From Mycolicibacterium rufum (GTDB lineage: Bacteria; Actinomycetota; Actinomycetes; Mycobacteriales; Mycobacteriaceae), in assembly GCF_022374875.2 (NCBI RefSeq), contig NZ_CP092427.2, positions 4,092,001-4,156,000 on the forward strand: 64,000 bases of DNA. The letters are read 5' to 3'. Each line of letters begins with the position of its first letter. Within the stretch, counting starts at the first letter, position 1. The position numbers and the translations under genes are program-made. Positions 18,748-27,948 of this stretch are shown piece by piece. The notes beneath the pieces were generated by a model. The model was not told the DNA's origin. It ran no database searches and worked only from the letters and a program-made list of their open reading frames with translations.

Positions 18748-18803
18748 GAGTGTTGGCTCGAGGCACGTTTTCGCCGCCGAGCCGTGACATAAGCCAACAT
18801 TCG
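18748..18803. terminator. Interrupted palindrome downstream of purH
   Basis: TGTTGGCT (18751-18758) pairs with AGCCAACA (18792-18799), and an alternative inner stem GGCTCG (18755-18760) pairs with CGAGCC (18778-18783). It sits between purH and the next gene and may terminate the pur transcript. The two mutually exclusive pairings are unusual for a simple terminator. Confidence 0.45.
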
Positions 18804-18894
18804 GGCGCGAGCTTCGCCGCCGTTATCCACAGGCGGGTGTGCCACGCGCCGACAACCGGCCGGAAGTGTCGGGCGGCGGTGTCATCGTCGCGCC

Positions 18895-19821
18895 ATGGGG
18901 AGCAATGACGGGCCGTTTCTGGGCAGTGAGGCGCGCCGGCGCGGGCAGGTGAGTCGGCGCGCACTGCGCAGCAGGCATCACATGATCTATCGCGACGTCT
19001 ACGTCCCGACAGGAACCCGCCTGACGCCGGTGACACGTGCAGCCGCCGCCTGGTTGTGGTCGGGCCGGGCGGCGACGGTCGCCGGTCTGTCGGCGTCGGC
19101 GCTGCACGGCTCGCGTTGGATCGACGACGAGTCGCCTGCGGAACTCAACCGCCCGCAAGCATGTGCGGTCGACGGCATCATCATCCACCGCAACACGCTT
19201 GCCGACGACGAGGTGTGCGTCGTCCGCGGCATCCCCGCAACGACGCCCGCACGCACCGCGTTCGATCTCGGAAGACGCGACTCTCTGGTGGGCGCGGTCA
19301 TGCGCGTCGACGCGCTCGCCAACGCGACCCGACTCAAACCCCCCGACGTCGAACCGCTCGTGGAGCGCCACCGCGGCGCGCGTGGTCTCGTCCAGCTTCG
19401 GACCGTTCTGGACCTGATGGATGACGGTGCCGAATCTCCGCAGGAGTCCAGGTCGCGACTGCTGTTGATGGCCGCCGGCTTCCCGCGCCCGTCGACCCAG
19501 ATCCTTCTCTGTGACGAGCACGGCTACTTCATCGGCCGTGTCGACATGGGGTGGCCGAGGTGGAAGGTGGGCGTCGAATACGACGGGCCGCAGCACTGGA
19601 CGGACCCGGCCGTGCGAGCCCGGGACATCGACCGCCTCGCCGAACTGCAGGGCCAGGGATGGACGATCATCCGGGTCAGCCGCGACATCCTGAGATACCG
19701 TCCCGAGGTGTTTTTGCAGCGGGTGCGCGACGCGATGCGGGCGGCGGGGTGGCCGGGGCACGGCCGGGTCCGCCTCGACGCCCGCCTCGACACATGGAGC
19801 GGCTGCCCAGTGTTGGATTAA
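18895..19821 (+). CDS. AbiEi-like N-terminal plus DUF559/Vsr-fold endonuclease-like protein
   Basis: A 308-aa protein of a common actinobacterial family. The first 190 residues resemble the winged-helix and coupled region of AbiEi-type antitoxins (TPVTRAAAAWLWSG, GIPATTPARTAFDLG). The last 110 look like a DUF559/very-short-patch-repair nuclease fold: an acidic residue in ESRSRLLL, then RVDMGW and GVEYDGPQHW, followed by TIIRVSRD. Nuclease activity is not proven for the family. It separates purH from the MoxR/VWA pair, which are adjacent in M. tuberculosis, so it was probably gained here. Confidence 0.75.
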   Translation: MGSNDGPFLGSEARRRGQVSRRALRSRHHMIYRDVYVPTGTRLTPVTRAAAAWLWSGRAATVAGLSASALHGSRWIDDESPAELNRPQACAVDGIIIHRNTLADDEVCVVRGIPATTPARTAFDLGRRDSLVGAVMRVDALANATRLKPPDVEPLVERHRGARGLVQLRTVLDLMDDGAESPQESRSRLLLMAAGFPRPSTQILLCDEHGYFIGRVDMGWPRWKVGVEYDGPQHWTDPAVRARDIDRLAELQGQGWTIIRVSRDILRYRPEVFLQRVRDAMRAAGWPGHGRVRLDARLDTWSGCPVLD

Positions 19822-19919
19822 GGCGACCCAAGGGTCGAGAAGTGTGCGCCAACCCGACGCTCGACGGTGACCTCAACCAGGCAACCTCTGCCGTAGTTCG
19901 ACAGCAGTCGTAGCGTGGA

Positions 19920-21314
19920 GTGGTGACATCACCTAACGACCTTCCCCGTACCGTCGGTGAGCTGCGTGCCTCCGGGCATCGCGAGCGCAGCGTCAAGGCC
20001 GAGATCCGGGAGAACCTGCTGGCCGCGCTGAGCTCGGGCGCGACCGCGGAGCAGATCTGGCCGGGCATCCTGGGGTTCGAGGACACCGTCATCCCGCAGC
20101 TGGAACGGGCGCTGATCGCCGGGCACGACATCGTCCTGCTCGGCGAGCGCGGCCAAGGCAAGACCCGGCTGCTGCGGGCGCTGAGCGGCCTGCTCGACGA
20201 GTGGACGCCGGTGATCGCGGGCGCCGAACTGGGTGAGCACCCCTACAGCCCGATCACCCCGGAGTCGATCCGGCGGGCCGCCGACTCGGGTGACGACCTG
20301 CCCGTGGCGTGGCGCCACCGCAGCGAGCGCTACACCGAGAAGCTCGCGACACCGGACACCAGCGTCGCCGACCTGGTCGGCGACATCGACCCGATCAAGG
20401 TGGCCGAGGGCCGCAGCCTCGGTGACCCCGAGACCATCGCCTACGGGCTGATCCCGCGGGCGCACCGCGGCATCGTCGCCGTCAACGAGCTTCCCGACCT
20501 CGCCGAACGCATCCAGGTCGCGATGCTCAATGTGATGGAGGAGCGCGACATCCAGGTCCGCGGCTACACGCTGCGGCTGCCGCTCGACGTGCTCGTCGTC
20601 GCCAGCGCCAACCCCGAGGACTACACGAACCGCGGCCGCATCATCACCCCGCTCAAGGACCGGTTCGGCGCCGAGATCCGCACGCACTACCCGCTCGAAC
20701 TCGATGCCGAGGTCGGCGTCATCTCCCAGGAGGCCCACCTGGCCGCCGAGGTGCCGGCCTACCTGCTGGCGATCCTGGCCCGGTTCGCGCGTGCGCTGCG
20801 CGAATCCACCGCGATCGATCAGCGCTCCGGCGTCTCGGCGCGGTTCGCGATCGCCGCCGCCGAGACCGTCGCCGCGTCGGCCCGGCACCGCGCGGCGCTG
20901 CTCGGCGAACAGGATCCGGTGGCGCGCGTGGTCGACCTCGGCACCGTGATCGACGTGCTGCGCGGCAAGCTGGAGTTCGAATCCGGCGAGGAGGGTCGCG
21001 AGCAGGCGGTGCTCGAGCACCTGTTGCGGCGCGCGACGGCCGAGACGGCGCAGCGGCTGCTGGGCGGCATCGACGTCGGTCCGATCGTCACCGCGGTGGA
21101 GAACGGCTCGCCGGTGACGACGGGCGAGCGGGTGTCGGCCCGCGAGGTGTTGGCCGCACTGCCCGAGGTGTCCGCGGTGGCCGAGATCCAGCGCCGCCTC
21201 GAGGCGTCCTCGGAGGGCCAGCGGGCCGCCGCGATCGAACTGGCGCTCGAGGCGCTGTACCTGGCCAAGCGGATCGACAAGGTGTCTGGAGAAGGCGAAA
21301 CCGTCTATGGCTAA
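19920..21314 (+). CDS. MoxR-type AAA+ ATPase (Rv0958-like, ChlI-related)
   Basis: A 464-aa AAA+ ATPase of the MoxR/magnesium-chelatase I group. Walker A is GERGQGKTRLL (about residue 77), a Walker B-like strand is IVAVNELPDL (about 183), and the sensor region is VVASANPEDYTNRG. Tandem GTG starts lie at 19920 and 19923. It overlaps the VWA gene by 8 bases. MoxR-VWA pairs act as chaperone machines that remodel or insert metal into partners. There is no chelatase large subunit here, so true magnesium chelation is unlikely. Confidence 0.88.
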   Translation: MVTSPNDLPRTVGELRASGHRERSVKAEIRENLLAALSSGATAEQIWPGILGFEDTVIPQLERALIAGHDIVLLGERGQGKTRLLRALSGLLDEWTPVIAGAELGEHPYSPITPESIRRAADSGDDLPVAWRHRSERYTEKLATPDTSVADLVGDIDPIKVAEGRSLGDPETIAYGLIPRAHRGIVAVNELPDLAERIQVAMLNVMEERDIQVRGYTLRLPLDVLVVASANPEDYTNRGRIITPLKDRFGAEIRTHYPLELDAEVGVISQEAHLAAEVPAYLLAILARFARALRESTAIDQRSGVSARFAIAAAETVAASARHRAALLGEQDPVARVVDLGTVIDVLRGKLEFESGEEGREQAVLEHLLRRATAETAQRLLGGIDVGPIVTAVENGSPVTTGERVSAREVLAALPEVSAVAEIQRRLEASSEGQRAAAIELALEALYLAKRIDKVSGEGETVYG

Positions 21315-23280
21315 ACATTTCTCGCGGTACTCACGATACACCGGCGGGCCGGATCCGCTGGCCCCACCGGTGGATCTGCGCGAGGCGCTGGAGGCCATCG
21401 GCCAGGACGTCATGGAGGGCACCTCGCCGCGGCGGGCGCTCTCGGAGCTGCTGCGGCGCGGGTCGAAGAACATGCCCGGGGCCGACAAGCTGGCGGCCGA
21501 AGCCAACCGGCGGCGCCGGGAGCTGTTGCAGAACAACAACCTCGACGGCACCTTGGCCGACATCAAGAAGCTGCTCGACGAGGCCGTGCTCGCCGAACGC
21601 AAGGAGCTTGCCCGCGCCCTCGACGACGACGCCAGATTCGGTGAGCTGCAACTGGATTCGCTCTCGCCCTCGCCGGCCAAGGCTGTGCAGGAGCTCTCCG
21701 AGTACGACTGGCGCTCCCCGGAGGCCCGCGAGAAGTACGACCAGATCAAGGATCTGCTCGGCCGCGAGATGCTCGACCAGCGTTTCGCCGGCATGAAGGA
21801 GGCGCTGGAGAACGCCACCGACGAGGATCGTCAGCGCGTCAACGACATGCTCGACGACCTCAACGACCTGCTGGACAAGCACGCCAAGGGCGAGGACAGC
21901 CAGCAGGATTTCGACGACTTCATGGCCAAGCACGGCGAGTTCTTCCCGGAGAACCCGCGCGACATCGACGAGCTGCTCGACTCGCTGGCCAAGCGGGCGG
22001 CGGCAGCGCAGCGCTTCCGCAACAGTCTCTCCGAGCAGCAGCGCGCCGAGCTGGATTCGTTGGCGCAGCAGGCTTTCGGCTCACCGTCGCTGATGAACGC
22101 GCTGAACCGGCTGGATTCCCACCTGCAGGCGGCCCGGCCGGGCGAGGACTGGGACGGCTCGCAACGGTTCTCCGGCGACGATCCGCTGGGCATGGGGGAG
22201 GGTGCCCAGGCGCTGGCCGACATCGCCGAACTCGAGCAGCTCGCCGAGCAGCTCTCCCAGAGCTATTCGGGCGCCACGATGGAGGATGTCGACCTCGACA
22301 TGCTGGCCCGTCAACTCGGGGACGAGGCCGCCGTCAACGCGCGCACGCTGGCCGAACTCGAACGCGCGCTGATGAACCAGGGCTTCCTGGACCGCGGCGC
22401 CGACGGGCAGTGGCGGCTGTCGCCCAAGGCGATGCGTCAGCTCGGTCAGACCGCGTTACGCGATGTGGCGCAGCAACTCTCGGGACGGCACGGCGAACGC
22501 GACACCCGGCGGGCCGGTGCGGCGGGCGAACTGACCGGTGCGACACGGCCCTGGCAGTTCGGCGACACCGAGCCGTGGAACGTGACCCGCACGCTGACCA
22601 ACGCGGTGCTGCGGGAGGCCGGTACGGGTGCGCGCACCGGCAGCATCGGCATCACCGTCGAGGACGTCGAGATCTCCGAGACCGAGACCCGCACCCAGGC
22701 CGCGGTGGCGCTGCTGGTCGACACGTCGTTCTCGATGGTGATGGAGAACCGCTGGCTGCCGATGAAGCGCACGGCACTCGCGCTCAACCACCTCGTCAGC
22801 ACCCGGTTCCGGTCCGACGCGCTGCAGATCGTCGCGTTCGGCCGCTATGCGCGCACGGTGACCGCCGCCGAACTGACCGGCTTGGAGGGCGTCTACGAGC
22901 AGGGCACCAACCTGCACCACGCGCTCGCGCTGGCGAGCAGGCACCTGCGGCGCCATCCCAACGCCCAACCGGTCGTCCTCGTCGTCACCGACGGTGAGCC
23001 GACCGCCCACCTCGAGGACTTCGACCGCGACGGACGTTCGGCCGTGTTCTTCGACTACCCGCCGCATCCCCGCACGATCGCCCACACCGTGAAGGGTTTC
23101 GACGAGGTGGCGCGGCTGGGAGCGCAGGTGACGATCTTCCGGCTGGGCGGCGATCCGGGACTGGCCCGGTTCATCGATCAGGTGGCCCGGCGCGTGGGCG
23201 GCCGGGTCGTGGTGCCCGACCTGGACGGCCTCGGTGCCGCGGTGGTCGGCGACTACCTCGGATCGAAGCGGCGGCGGTGA
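21307..23280 (+). CDS. VWA-domain protein, MoxR partner (Rv0959-like)
   Basis: A 657-aa protein with a long helical, acidic N-terminal region (about 60-380) and a C-terminal von Willebrand A domain. The MIDAS motif DTSFS (VALLVDTSFSMVMENR, about residue 475) and TDGEPTAHL are intact, so it should bind a divalent metal. It starts ATG inside the end of the MoxR gene. Together they form the usual ATPase-plus-VWA pair. The client protein is unknown. Confidence 0.88.
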   Translation: MAKHFSRYSRYTGGPDPLAPPVDLREALEAIGQDVMEGTSPRRALSELLRRGSKNMPGADKLAAEANRRRRELLQNNNLDGTLADIKKLLDEAVLAERKELARALDDDARFGELQLDSLSPSPAKAVQELSEYDWRSPEAREKYDQIKDLLGREMLDQRFAGMKEALENATDEDRQRVNDMLDDLNDLLDKHAKGEDSQQDFDDFMAKHGEFFPENPRDIDELLDSLAKRAAAAQRFRNSLSEQQRAELDSLAQQAFGSPSLMNALNRLDSHLQAARPGEDWDGSQRFSGDDPLGMGEGAQALADIAELEQLAEQLSQSYSGATMEDVDLDMLARQLGDEAAVNARTLAELERALMNQGFLDRGADGQWRLSPKAMRQLGQTALRDVAQQLSGRHGERDTRRAGAAGELTGATRPWQFGDTEPWNVTRTLTNAVLREAGTGARTGSIGITVEDVEISETETRTQAAVALLVDTSFSMVMENRWLPMKRTALALNHLVSTRFRSDALQIVAFGRYARTVTAAELTGLEGVYEQGTNLHHALALASRHLRRHPNAQPVVLVVTDGEPTAHLEDFDRDGRSAVFFDYPPHPRTIAHTVKGFDEVARLGAQVTIFRLGGDPGLARFIDQVARRVGGRVVVPDLDGLGAAVVGDYLGSKRRR

Positions 23281-23347
23281 CCGCGCAGACGACGATCGAG
23301 CGGTGAGGGACGAGCCGCGTTGAGGAGTTCGCGAATCCAGCAGGCGC

Positions 23348-23929
23348 TCAGCTGGTGGACTTGCGCTTCTTGCGCTTGACCGCGACGCTGCCCCACAGCG
23401 CGAAACCGGAGATCCGCACGCAGGGCGCACCCGGGGATCCGTCGCCCTCGATGCCCTGGTCGAAGCTGCCCATCACCGCGACGCCGCGCAGGTCGACGTT
23501 GACCTCCGGCGGCACCAGGATGGTCTGCCCGCCCATGATCGAGTAGCACCGGATCTCCACGTCGTGCGCGGTGAAGTCCGCGTAGCGCAGGTCGATCACC
23601 CCGCCGCCCCACAGCGCGAACGCGGTGAGCCGGTTGGGGACGTTCCAGCGGCCGCGTCGCTCGAAGCCGCTCAGGATCGCCAGCAGGGTGCTCGACGGCG
23701 CCGGCCGGCAGGTGCCGCTGCGGCCGCGCGTGACCGCGCCGGGCAGGTCGGACGACAGCCGGTCGAGTTCGTCGCAGGTCTGCGCCGCGTACGCCCTGGC
23801 CAGCCGGTTCTCGTATTCCGTCAGCCCGAGCTTGCCCGACGCTGCCGCGTCGGTGAGCAGCTGCGCCACCTGGATTCGATCGGTGTCCGCAGCCCGCATC
23901 GACCTGCTCCGCGACATCGGGGAGCTCAT
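23348..23929 (-). CDS. DUF1707 plus LiaF-like C-terminal domain protein
   Basis: A 193-aa protein. The DUF1707 segment starts MRAADTDRIQVAQLL and contains GLTEYENRLARAYAA. The second half is a beta-rich LiaF/YvqF-like domain (ALWGGGVIDLRYADF, GVAVMGSFDQG) and it ends in a Lys/Arg-rich tail. Similar proteins respond to cell-wall stress in Gram-positives. AAAGG precedes the ATG at 23929; an ATG at 23953 is possible. It is convergent with the VWA gene and lies 92 bases after echA7 on the same strand. Confidence 0.82.
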   Translation of the reverse strand: MSSPMSRSRSMRAADTDRIQVAQLLTDAAASGKLGLTEYENRLARAYAAQTCDELDRLSSDLPGAVTRGRSGTCRPAPSSTLLAILSGFERRGRWNVPNRLTAFALWGGGVIDLRYADFTAHDVEIRCYSIMGGQTILVPPEVNVDLRGVAVMGSFDQGIEGDGSPGAPCVRISGFALWGSVAVKRKKRKSTS

Positions 23930-24021
23930 CGTGGCCTTTTGCTGTTCGCGCATCCGCACATCGCCCACCAGGCTACGACGATCGTCGGCACATGCAAGCG
24001 CCTTGGCCAAACTGTGAGGTG

Positions 24022-24819
24022 TCAGCCGACCCAGCGTGGCGGACGCTTCTCCAGGAACGCGAGCATGCCCTCGCGGGCCTCGTCGGAGACGAACAGCGCG
24101 GCCGAGCGTTCCGTCAGCTCGTCGGCCCGTCGGTCGAAGTCGGCGAGGACGGCCGCGGTCGTCAGCGCCTTCGATTCGGCCAGGCCCTGCGGCGAACCCA
24201 GTGCGACGGCCGCGGCCAGGTCGGCGACGGCCGCGTCGACATCGTCGGTGGCGACCGTCACCAACCCGATCTGCGCGGCGACGTCGGCGCCGAACTTCTC
24301 GCCGGTGAGAAAGTAGCGGCCCGCGGCCCGCGCGGTCATCTTCGGCAGCAGGGTCAGCGAGATGATCGACGGGGCCACCCCGATCCGCGCCTCGGTGAGC
24401 GCGAACGTGCTCGCCGCGCCCGCCACCACGATGTCGCAGGCACCCACCAGGCCGAGGCCGCCGGCTCTGACGTGACCGTCGATCGCACCGATCACCGGCA
24501 TCGGCGATTCGAGAATGCGGCGCAGCAGCCGGGTCATCTCCCGGGCCCGGTCGACGGCCACGGTGGACGGATCCCGCCCCGCCGCCTCACTGAGGTCGGC
24601 GCCGGCGCAGAACGTGCCTCCGGTGTGCCCGAGCACCACCACCCGCACGTCCGGGTCGGCGGCGGCCCGGTCGAGTCCGTCGTGCAGTTCTCCGATCAGG
24701 GCCGTCGACAGCGCGTTGCGGTTGTGCGGCGAGTCGAGCACCAGCCGCGCGACCGCGCCGTCGCGCGCGTAGGTGACCGGCGGGCACGAGCGGAGCGACT
24801 CGGGGGTTGATTTCGCCAT
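24022..24819 (-). CDS. echA7: Enoyl-CoA hydratase/isomerase family (EchA7-like)
   Basis: A 265-aa crotonase-fold enzyme. The oxyanion-hole block is FCAGADLSE. The first catalytic Glu position of standard enoyl-CoA hydratase is Gly (GGLGLVGACD), while the second Glu is kept in FALTEARIG. That pattern is typical of methylglutaconyl-CoA or isohexenylglutaconyl-CoA hydratases (LiuC/AtuE). This fits its place as last gene of a carboxylase-containing operon. The start overlaps the stop of the preceding dehydrogenase gene as ATGA. Confidence 0.87.
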   Translation of the reverse strand: MAKSTPESLRSCPPVTYARDGAVARLVLDSPHNRNALSTALIGELHDGLDRAAADPDVRVVVLGHTGGTFCAGADLSEAAGRDPSTVAVDRAREMTRLLRRILESPMPVIGAIDGHVRAGGLGLVGACDIVVAGAASTFALTEARIGVAPSIISLTLLPKMTARAAGRYFLTGEKFGADVAAQIGLVTVATDDVDAAVADLAAAVALGSPQGLAESKALTTAAVLADFDRRADELTERSAALFVSDEAREGMLAFLEKRPPRWVG

Positions 24820-25979
24820 CAGTACGACCGGGGGAGCCCGAGCGAGGTCTGCGCGATGAAGTTCAGCACCATCTCCCGGCTGACCGGCGCGATGCGGGCC
24901 AGCCGCGACGCCGTCAGCACCGACGCGATTCCGTACTCCTTGGTCAGACCGTTGCCGCCGAGGCACTGCACCGCCTGGTCGACAGCGCGTACCGACGCCT
25001 CGCCCGCCGCGTACTTGGCCATGTTCGCCGCCTCGGCGGCGCCCACGTCGTCGCCGGAGTCGTACAGGCCGGCGGCCTTCTGCATCATCAGCTTCGCGAG
25101 CTCGATCTCGATGTGGTTCTGCGCCAACGGATGCGACAACCCCTGGTGCGCGCCGATCGGCGTCTTCCACACCTGCCGGGTCTTGACGTAGTCGACCGCC
25201 TTGTGGATCGCGAACCGGCCCATGCCGACGGCGCTCGCGGCGCCCATGATGCGCTCGGGGTTCAGGCCGGCGAACAGCTGGGCGATCGCGGCGTCCTCCG
25301 ATCCGACCAGCGCGTCGGCGGGCAGCCGGACCTCGTCGAGGAACACCTGGAACTGGAATTCGGGGCTGACGATCTCCATCGGGATCTTGGTGAACGTGAA
25401 CCCCGGGGTGTCGGTCGGCACCACGAACAGCGCCGGCTTCAGGTTCCCGGTCTTGTGGTCAGCCGTGCGACCGACGACGAGCACCGCCTGCGCCTGGTCG
25501 ACGCCGGAGATGTAGACCTTCTGCCCGGACAGGATCCAGTCGCTGCCGTCGCGGCGCGCGGTCGTGGTGATGCGGTGCGAATTCGACCCGGCATCGGGTT
25601 CGGTGATTGCGAACGCCATCGTGATCGTTCCGTCGGCGATGCCGGGGATCCAGCGCTTCTTCTGGTCCTCGGTGCCGTACTTGGAGATGATCGTGCCGTT
25701 GATGGCGGGGGAGACCACCATCATCAGCAGCGCCGAGCCCGCCGCGGCCATCTCCTCCATCACCAGGCTCAGCTCGTACATACCGGCGCCGCCGCCGCCG
25801 TACTCCTCGGGCAGGTTCACCCCGATGAAGCCGAGCCGGCCCGCCTCGGCCCACAGCTCGTCGGTGTGCTGCCCGGCTCGCGCCTTCTCGAGGTAGTAGT
25901 CCTGCCCGTAGTTGGCGGCCATCGCGGCGACCGCCTTGCGCAGCGCCTGCTGTTCCTCGGTCTCGATGAATCCGGTCAT
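24819..25979 (-). CDS. fadE12: Acyl-CoA dehydrogenase (FadE12-like)
   Basis: A 386-aa FAD enzyme that makes a 2,3-trans double bond in an acyl-CoA. Family blocks include the N-terminal MTGFIETEEQQALRKAV, AITEPDAGSNSH, the FAD-contacting LSGQKVYIS and C-terminal VQCLGGNGLTKEYG. It overlaps the carboxylase alpha gene and echA7 by 4 bases each. The operon holds two different acyl-CoA dehydrogenases, implying two oxidation steps or two substrates. Confidence 0.92.
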   Translation of the reverse strand: MTGFIETEEQQALRKAVAAMAANYGQDYYLEKARAGQHTDELWAEAGRLGFIGVNLPEEYGGGGAGMYELSLVMEEMAAAGSALLMMVVSPAINGTIISKYGTEDQKKRWIPGIADGTITMAFAITEPDAGSNSHRITTTARRDGSDWILSGQKVYISGVDQAQAVLVVGRTADHKTGNLKPALFVVPTDTPGFTFTKIPMEIVSPEFQFQVFLDEVRLPADALVGSEDAAIAQLFAGLNPERIMGAASAVGMGRFAIHKAVDYVKTRQVWKTPIGAHQGLSHPLAQNHIEIELAKLMMQKAAGLYDSGDDVGAAEAANMAKYAAGEASVRAVDQAVQCLGGNGLTKEYGIASVLTASRLARIAPVSREMVLNFIAQTSLGLPRSY

Positions 25980-27940
25980 GGGGCCTCTCCTGAATCGACG
26001 CGCGCCAGTACGGCGCCTACCTCCACCTGCGTTCCGGCGGTGACGTTGAGTTCGGCCAGCACACCGTCGGCCGGCGCGGCGATGGTGTGTTCCATCTTCA
26101 TCGCCTCGAGCCAGACCAGGGGCTGCCCCGCGGTGACCGTGTCGCCGACCGCGGCACCGACCCGCAGCACCGACCCGGGCATCGGGGCCAGCAGCGAGCC
26201 GTGTGCGACGGTGTCGTCGGGGTCCGGGTACCGCGGCAGCGCGACCAGATGCACCGCCGCCGACGGCGAGTCGACGTAGACGTCGTCTCCGTAGCGCGCG
26301 ACGTGGAACGGCCGGTCCACCCCTCCGATGGTGAGGACCACGAGTTCTGGCGTCGCGGACACCAGCGCGATGTCGTCGTGACCGTCGATGCGCACGCCGT
26401 CACGGGTGAAGCGGTAGGCGACGTCGTGGGTCTGGGCGTCGTCGTCGGTGTAACGCTTGGTCTGCCAGCCTGACGCGAGGTTGCGCCAGCCGCTGGGAAC
26501 ACCCGCGAACACGGTTGCCGCGCGGCGGTTCCGGGCCGCGTCGGCCAGGGCGGCGGCGACGGCCGACAGGGTCACGGTCGCGGCGTCACCGACGGGTGCG
26601 GCGAGCGTGTCGAGGCCGTGGGTGTCGAAGAACGCCGTGTCGGTGGCGCCGGCCGCGAACGCCGGGTGCCGCAGCACGTTGACCAGCAGGTCGCGGTTGG
26701 TGCGGACGCCGTGCAGCCGGGTCCGGGTCAGCGCGTCGGCGAGCAGCGCCGCGGCCTGGGCGCGGGTGGGCGCCCAGGAGATCACCTTGGCGATCATCGG
26801 GTCATAGAACACCGAGATCACCGAGCCGTCGGCGACACCGGAATCCAGGCGCACCCCCGCATGGCCCAGCGGCGCGAAACACGCACCGGCCGTGGGCACG
26901 TCGAAGCGGTGCACGGTGCCCGCCTGCGGCTGCCAGTTCTTGGCGGGATCCTCGGCGTAGAGCCGCGCCTCGATCGATGAGCCGGTCGACGCCGGCGGCT
27001 CGGCGCCCAGCGGCGTGCCGTCGGCGACCGTCAGCTGCAGTTCCACCAGATCCAGACCGGAGGTCAGTTCGGTGACCGGGTGCTCCACCTGGAGGCGGGT
27101 GTTCATCTCGAGGAAGAAGAAAGCTCCCGAATCGTCGGCCATGAACTCCACGGTGCCCGCGCCGGTGTAACCGATCGCGGTGGCAGCCAACCGGGCGGCC
27201 TCGAACAGCTTGTCCCGCATGCCCGAAGTGCGTTCCACCAGCGGCGAGGGTGCCTCTTCGATGATCTTCTGGTGGCGGCGCTGAATCGAGCACTCCCGCT
27301 CGCCGACCGCCCAGACCGTGCCGTGCGCGTCGGCCATCACCTGCACCTCGACGTGATGGCCCGCGTCGAGGTAGCGCTCGCAGAAGACCGTCGGATCGCC
27401 GAACGCCGACTCCGCCTCCCGGCGCGCCGCCTCGACCTGCGCGGGCAGGTCGGCGAGATCGCGGACGACGCGCATACCGCGGCCACCGCCGCCGGCCGAC
27501 GCTTTGATCAGCACGGGCAGCATGTCGGCGGTCACGGTGTCCGGGTCGAGCTCCTCGAGCACCGGGACGCCGGCAGCGGCCATCATCTTCTTCGCTTCGA
27601 TCTTCGACCCCATGGCTGCGACCGCCGCGACCGGCGGGCCGATCCACGTCAGGCCGGCGTCGATCACCGCTGCCGCGAAATCAGCGTTCTCCGAGAGGAA
27701 TCCGTAGCCGGGATGGACGGCGTCGGCACCGGCGGCATGCGCGGCCGCGATCAGCTGGGCGGGGTCGAGGTAGCCGCGGGTGCCGTCGAGCCGGACCCGG
27801 GCGTCGGCCTCGGCCACGTGCGGCGCACCGGCGTCGGGATCGGTGTACACCGCGACGGTGCCGATCCCCAGTCGGCGACAGGTGGCGAACACACGCCGGG
27901 CGATCTCCCCGCGGTTGGCGACCAGAACTCGAGTGATCAC
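25976..27940 (-). CDS. accA2: Acyl-CoA carboxylase alpha subunit (biotin carboxylase plus BCCP)
   Basis: A 654-aa alpha subunit. The N-terminal biotin carboxylase domain begins TRVLVANRGEIARR and shows the ATP-grasp glycine loop KASAGGGGRGM and EMNTRLQVEHPVTE. A BT-like linker follows, then a biotinyl domain with the modified Lys in EAMKMEHT about 35 residues from the end. The GTG at 27940 is the best start. It pairs with AccD2, 8 bases upstream. The substrate of AccA2-AccD2 is not established; sequence places it with methylcrotonyl/geranyl-CoA carboxylases. Confidence 0.93.
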   Translation of the reverse strand: MITRVLVANRGEIARRVFATCRRLGIGTVAVYTDPDAGAPHVAEADARVRLDGTRGYLDPAQLIAAAHAAGADAVHPGYGFLSENADFAAAVIDAGLTWIGPPVAAVAAMGSKIEAKKMMAAAGVPVLEELDPDTVTADMLPVLIKASAGGGGRGMRVVRDLADLPAQVEAARREAESAFGDPTVFCERYLDAGHHVEVQVMADAHGTVWAVGERECSIQRRHQKIIEEAPSPLVERTSGMRDKLFEAARLAATAIGYTGAGTVEFMADDSGAFFFLEMNTRLQVEHPVTELTSGLDLVELQLTVADGTPLGAEPPASTGSSIEARLYAEDPAKNWQPQAGTVHRFDVPTAGACFAPLGHAGVRLDSGVADGSVISVFYDPMIAKVISWAPTRAQAAALLADALTRTRLHGVRTNRDLLVNVLRHPAFAAGATDTAFFDTHGLDTLAAPVGDAATVTLSAVAAALADAARNRRAATVFAGVPSGWRNLASGWQTKRYTDDDAQTHDVAYRFTRDGVRIDGHDDIALVSATPELVVLTIGGVDRPFHVARYGDDVYVDSPSAAVHLVALPRYPDPDDTVAHGSLLAPMPGSVLRVGAAVGDTVTAGQPLVWLEAMKMEHTIAAPADGVLAELNVTAGTQVEVGAVLARVDSGEAP

Positions 27941-27948
27941 AGTGCGCC

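Noticed and set aside
19920..21314. Reading the MoxR gene as a magnesium chelatase subunit
   Set aside because: There is no bchH/cobN-type large subunit and mycobacteria do not make chlorophyll; the VWA partner fits a general MoxR machine.
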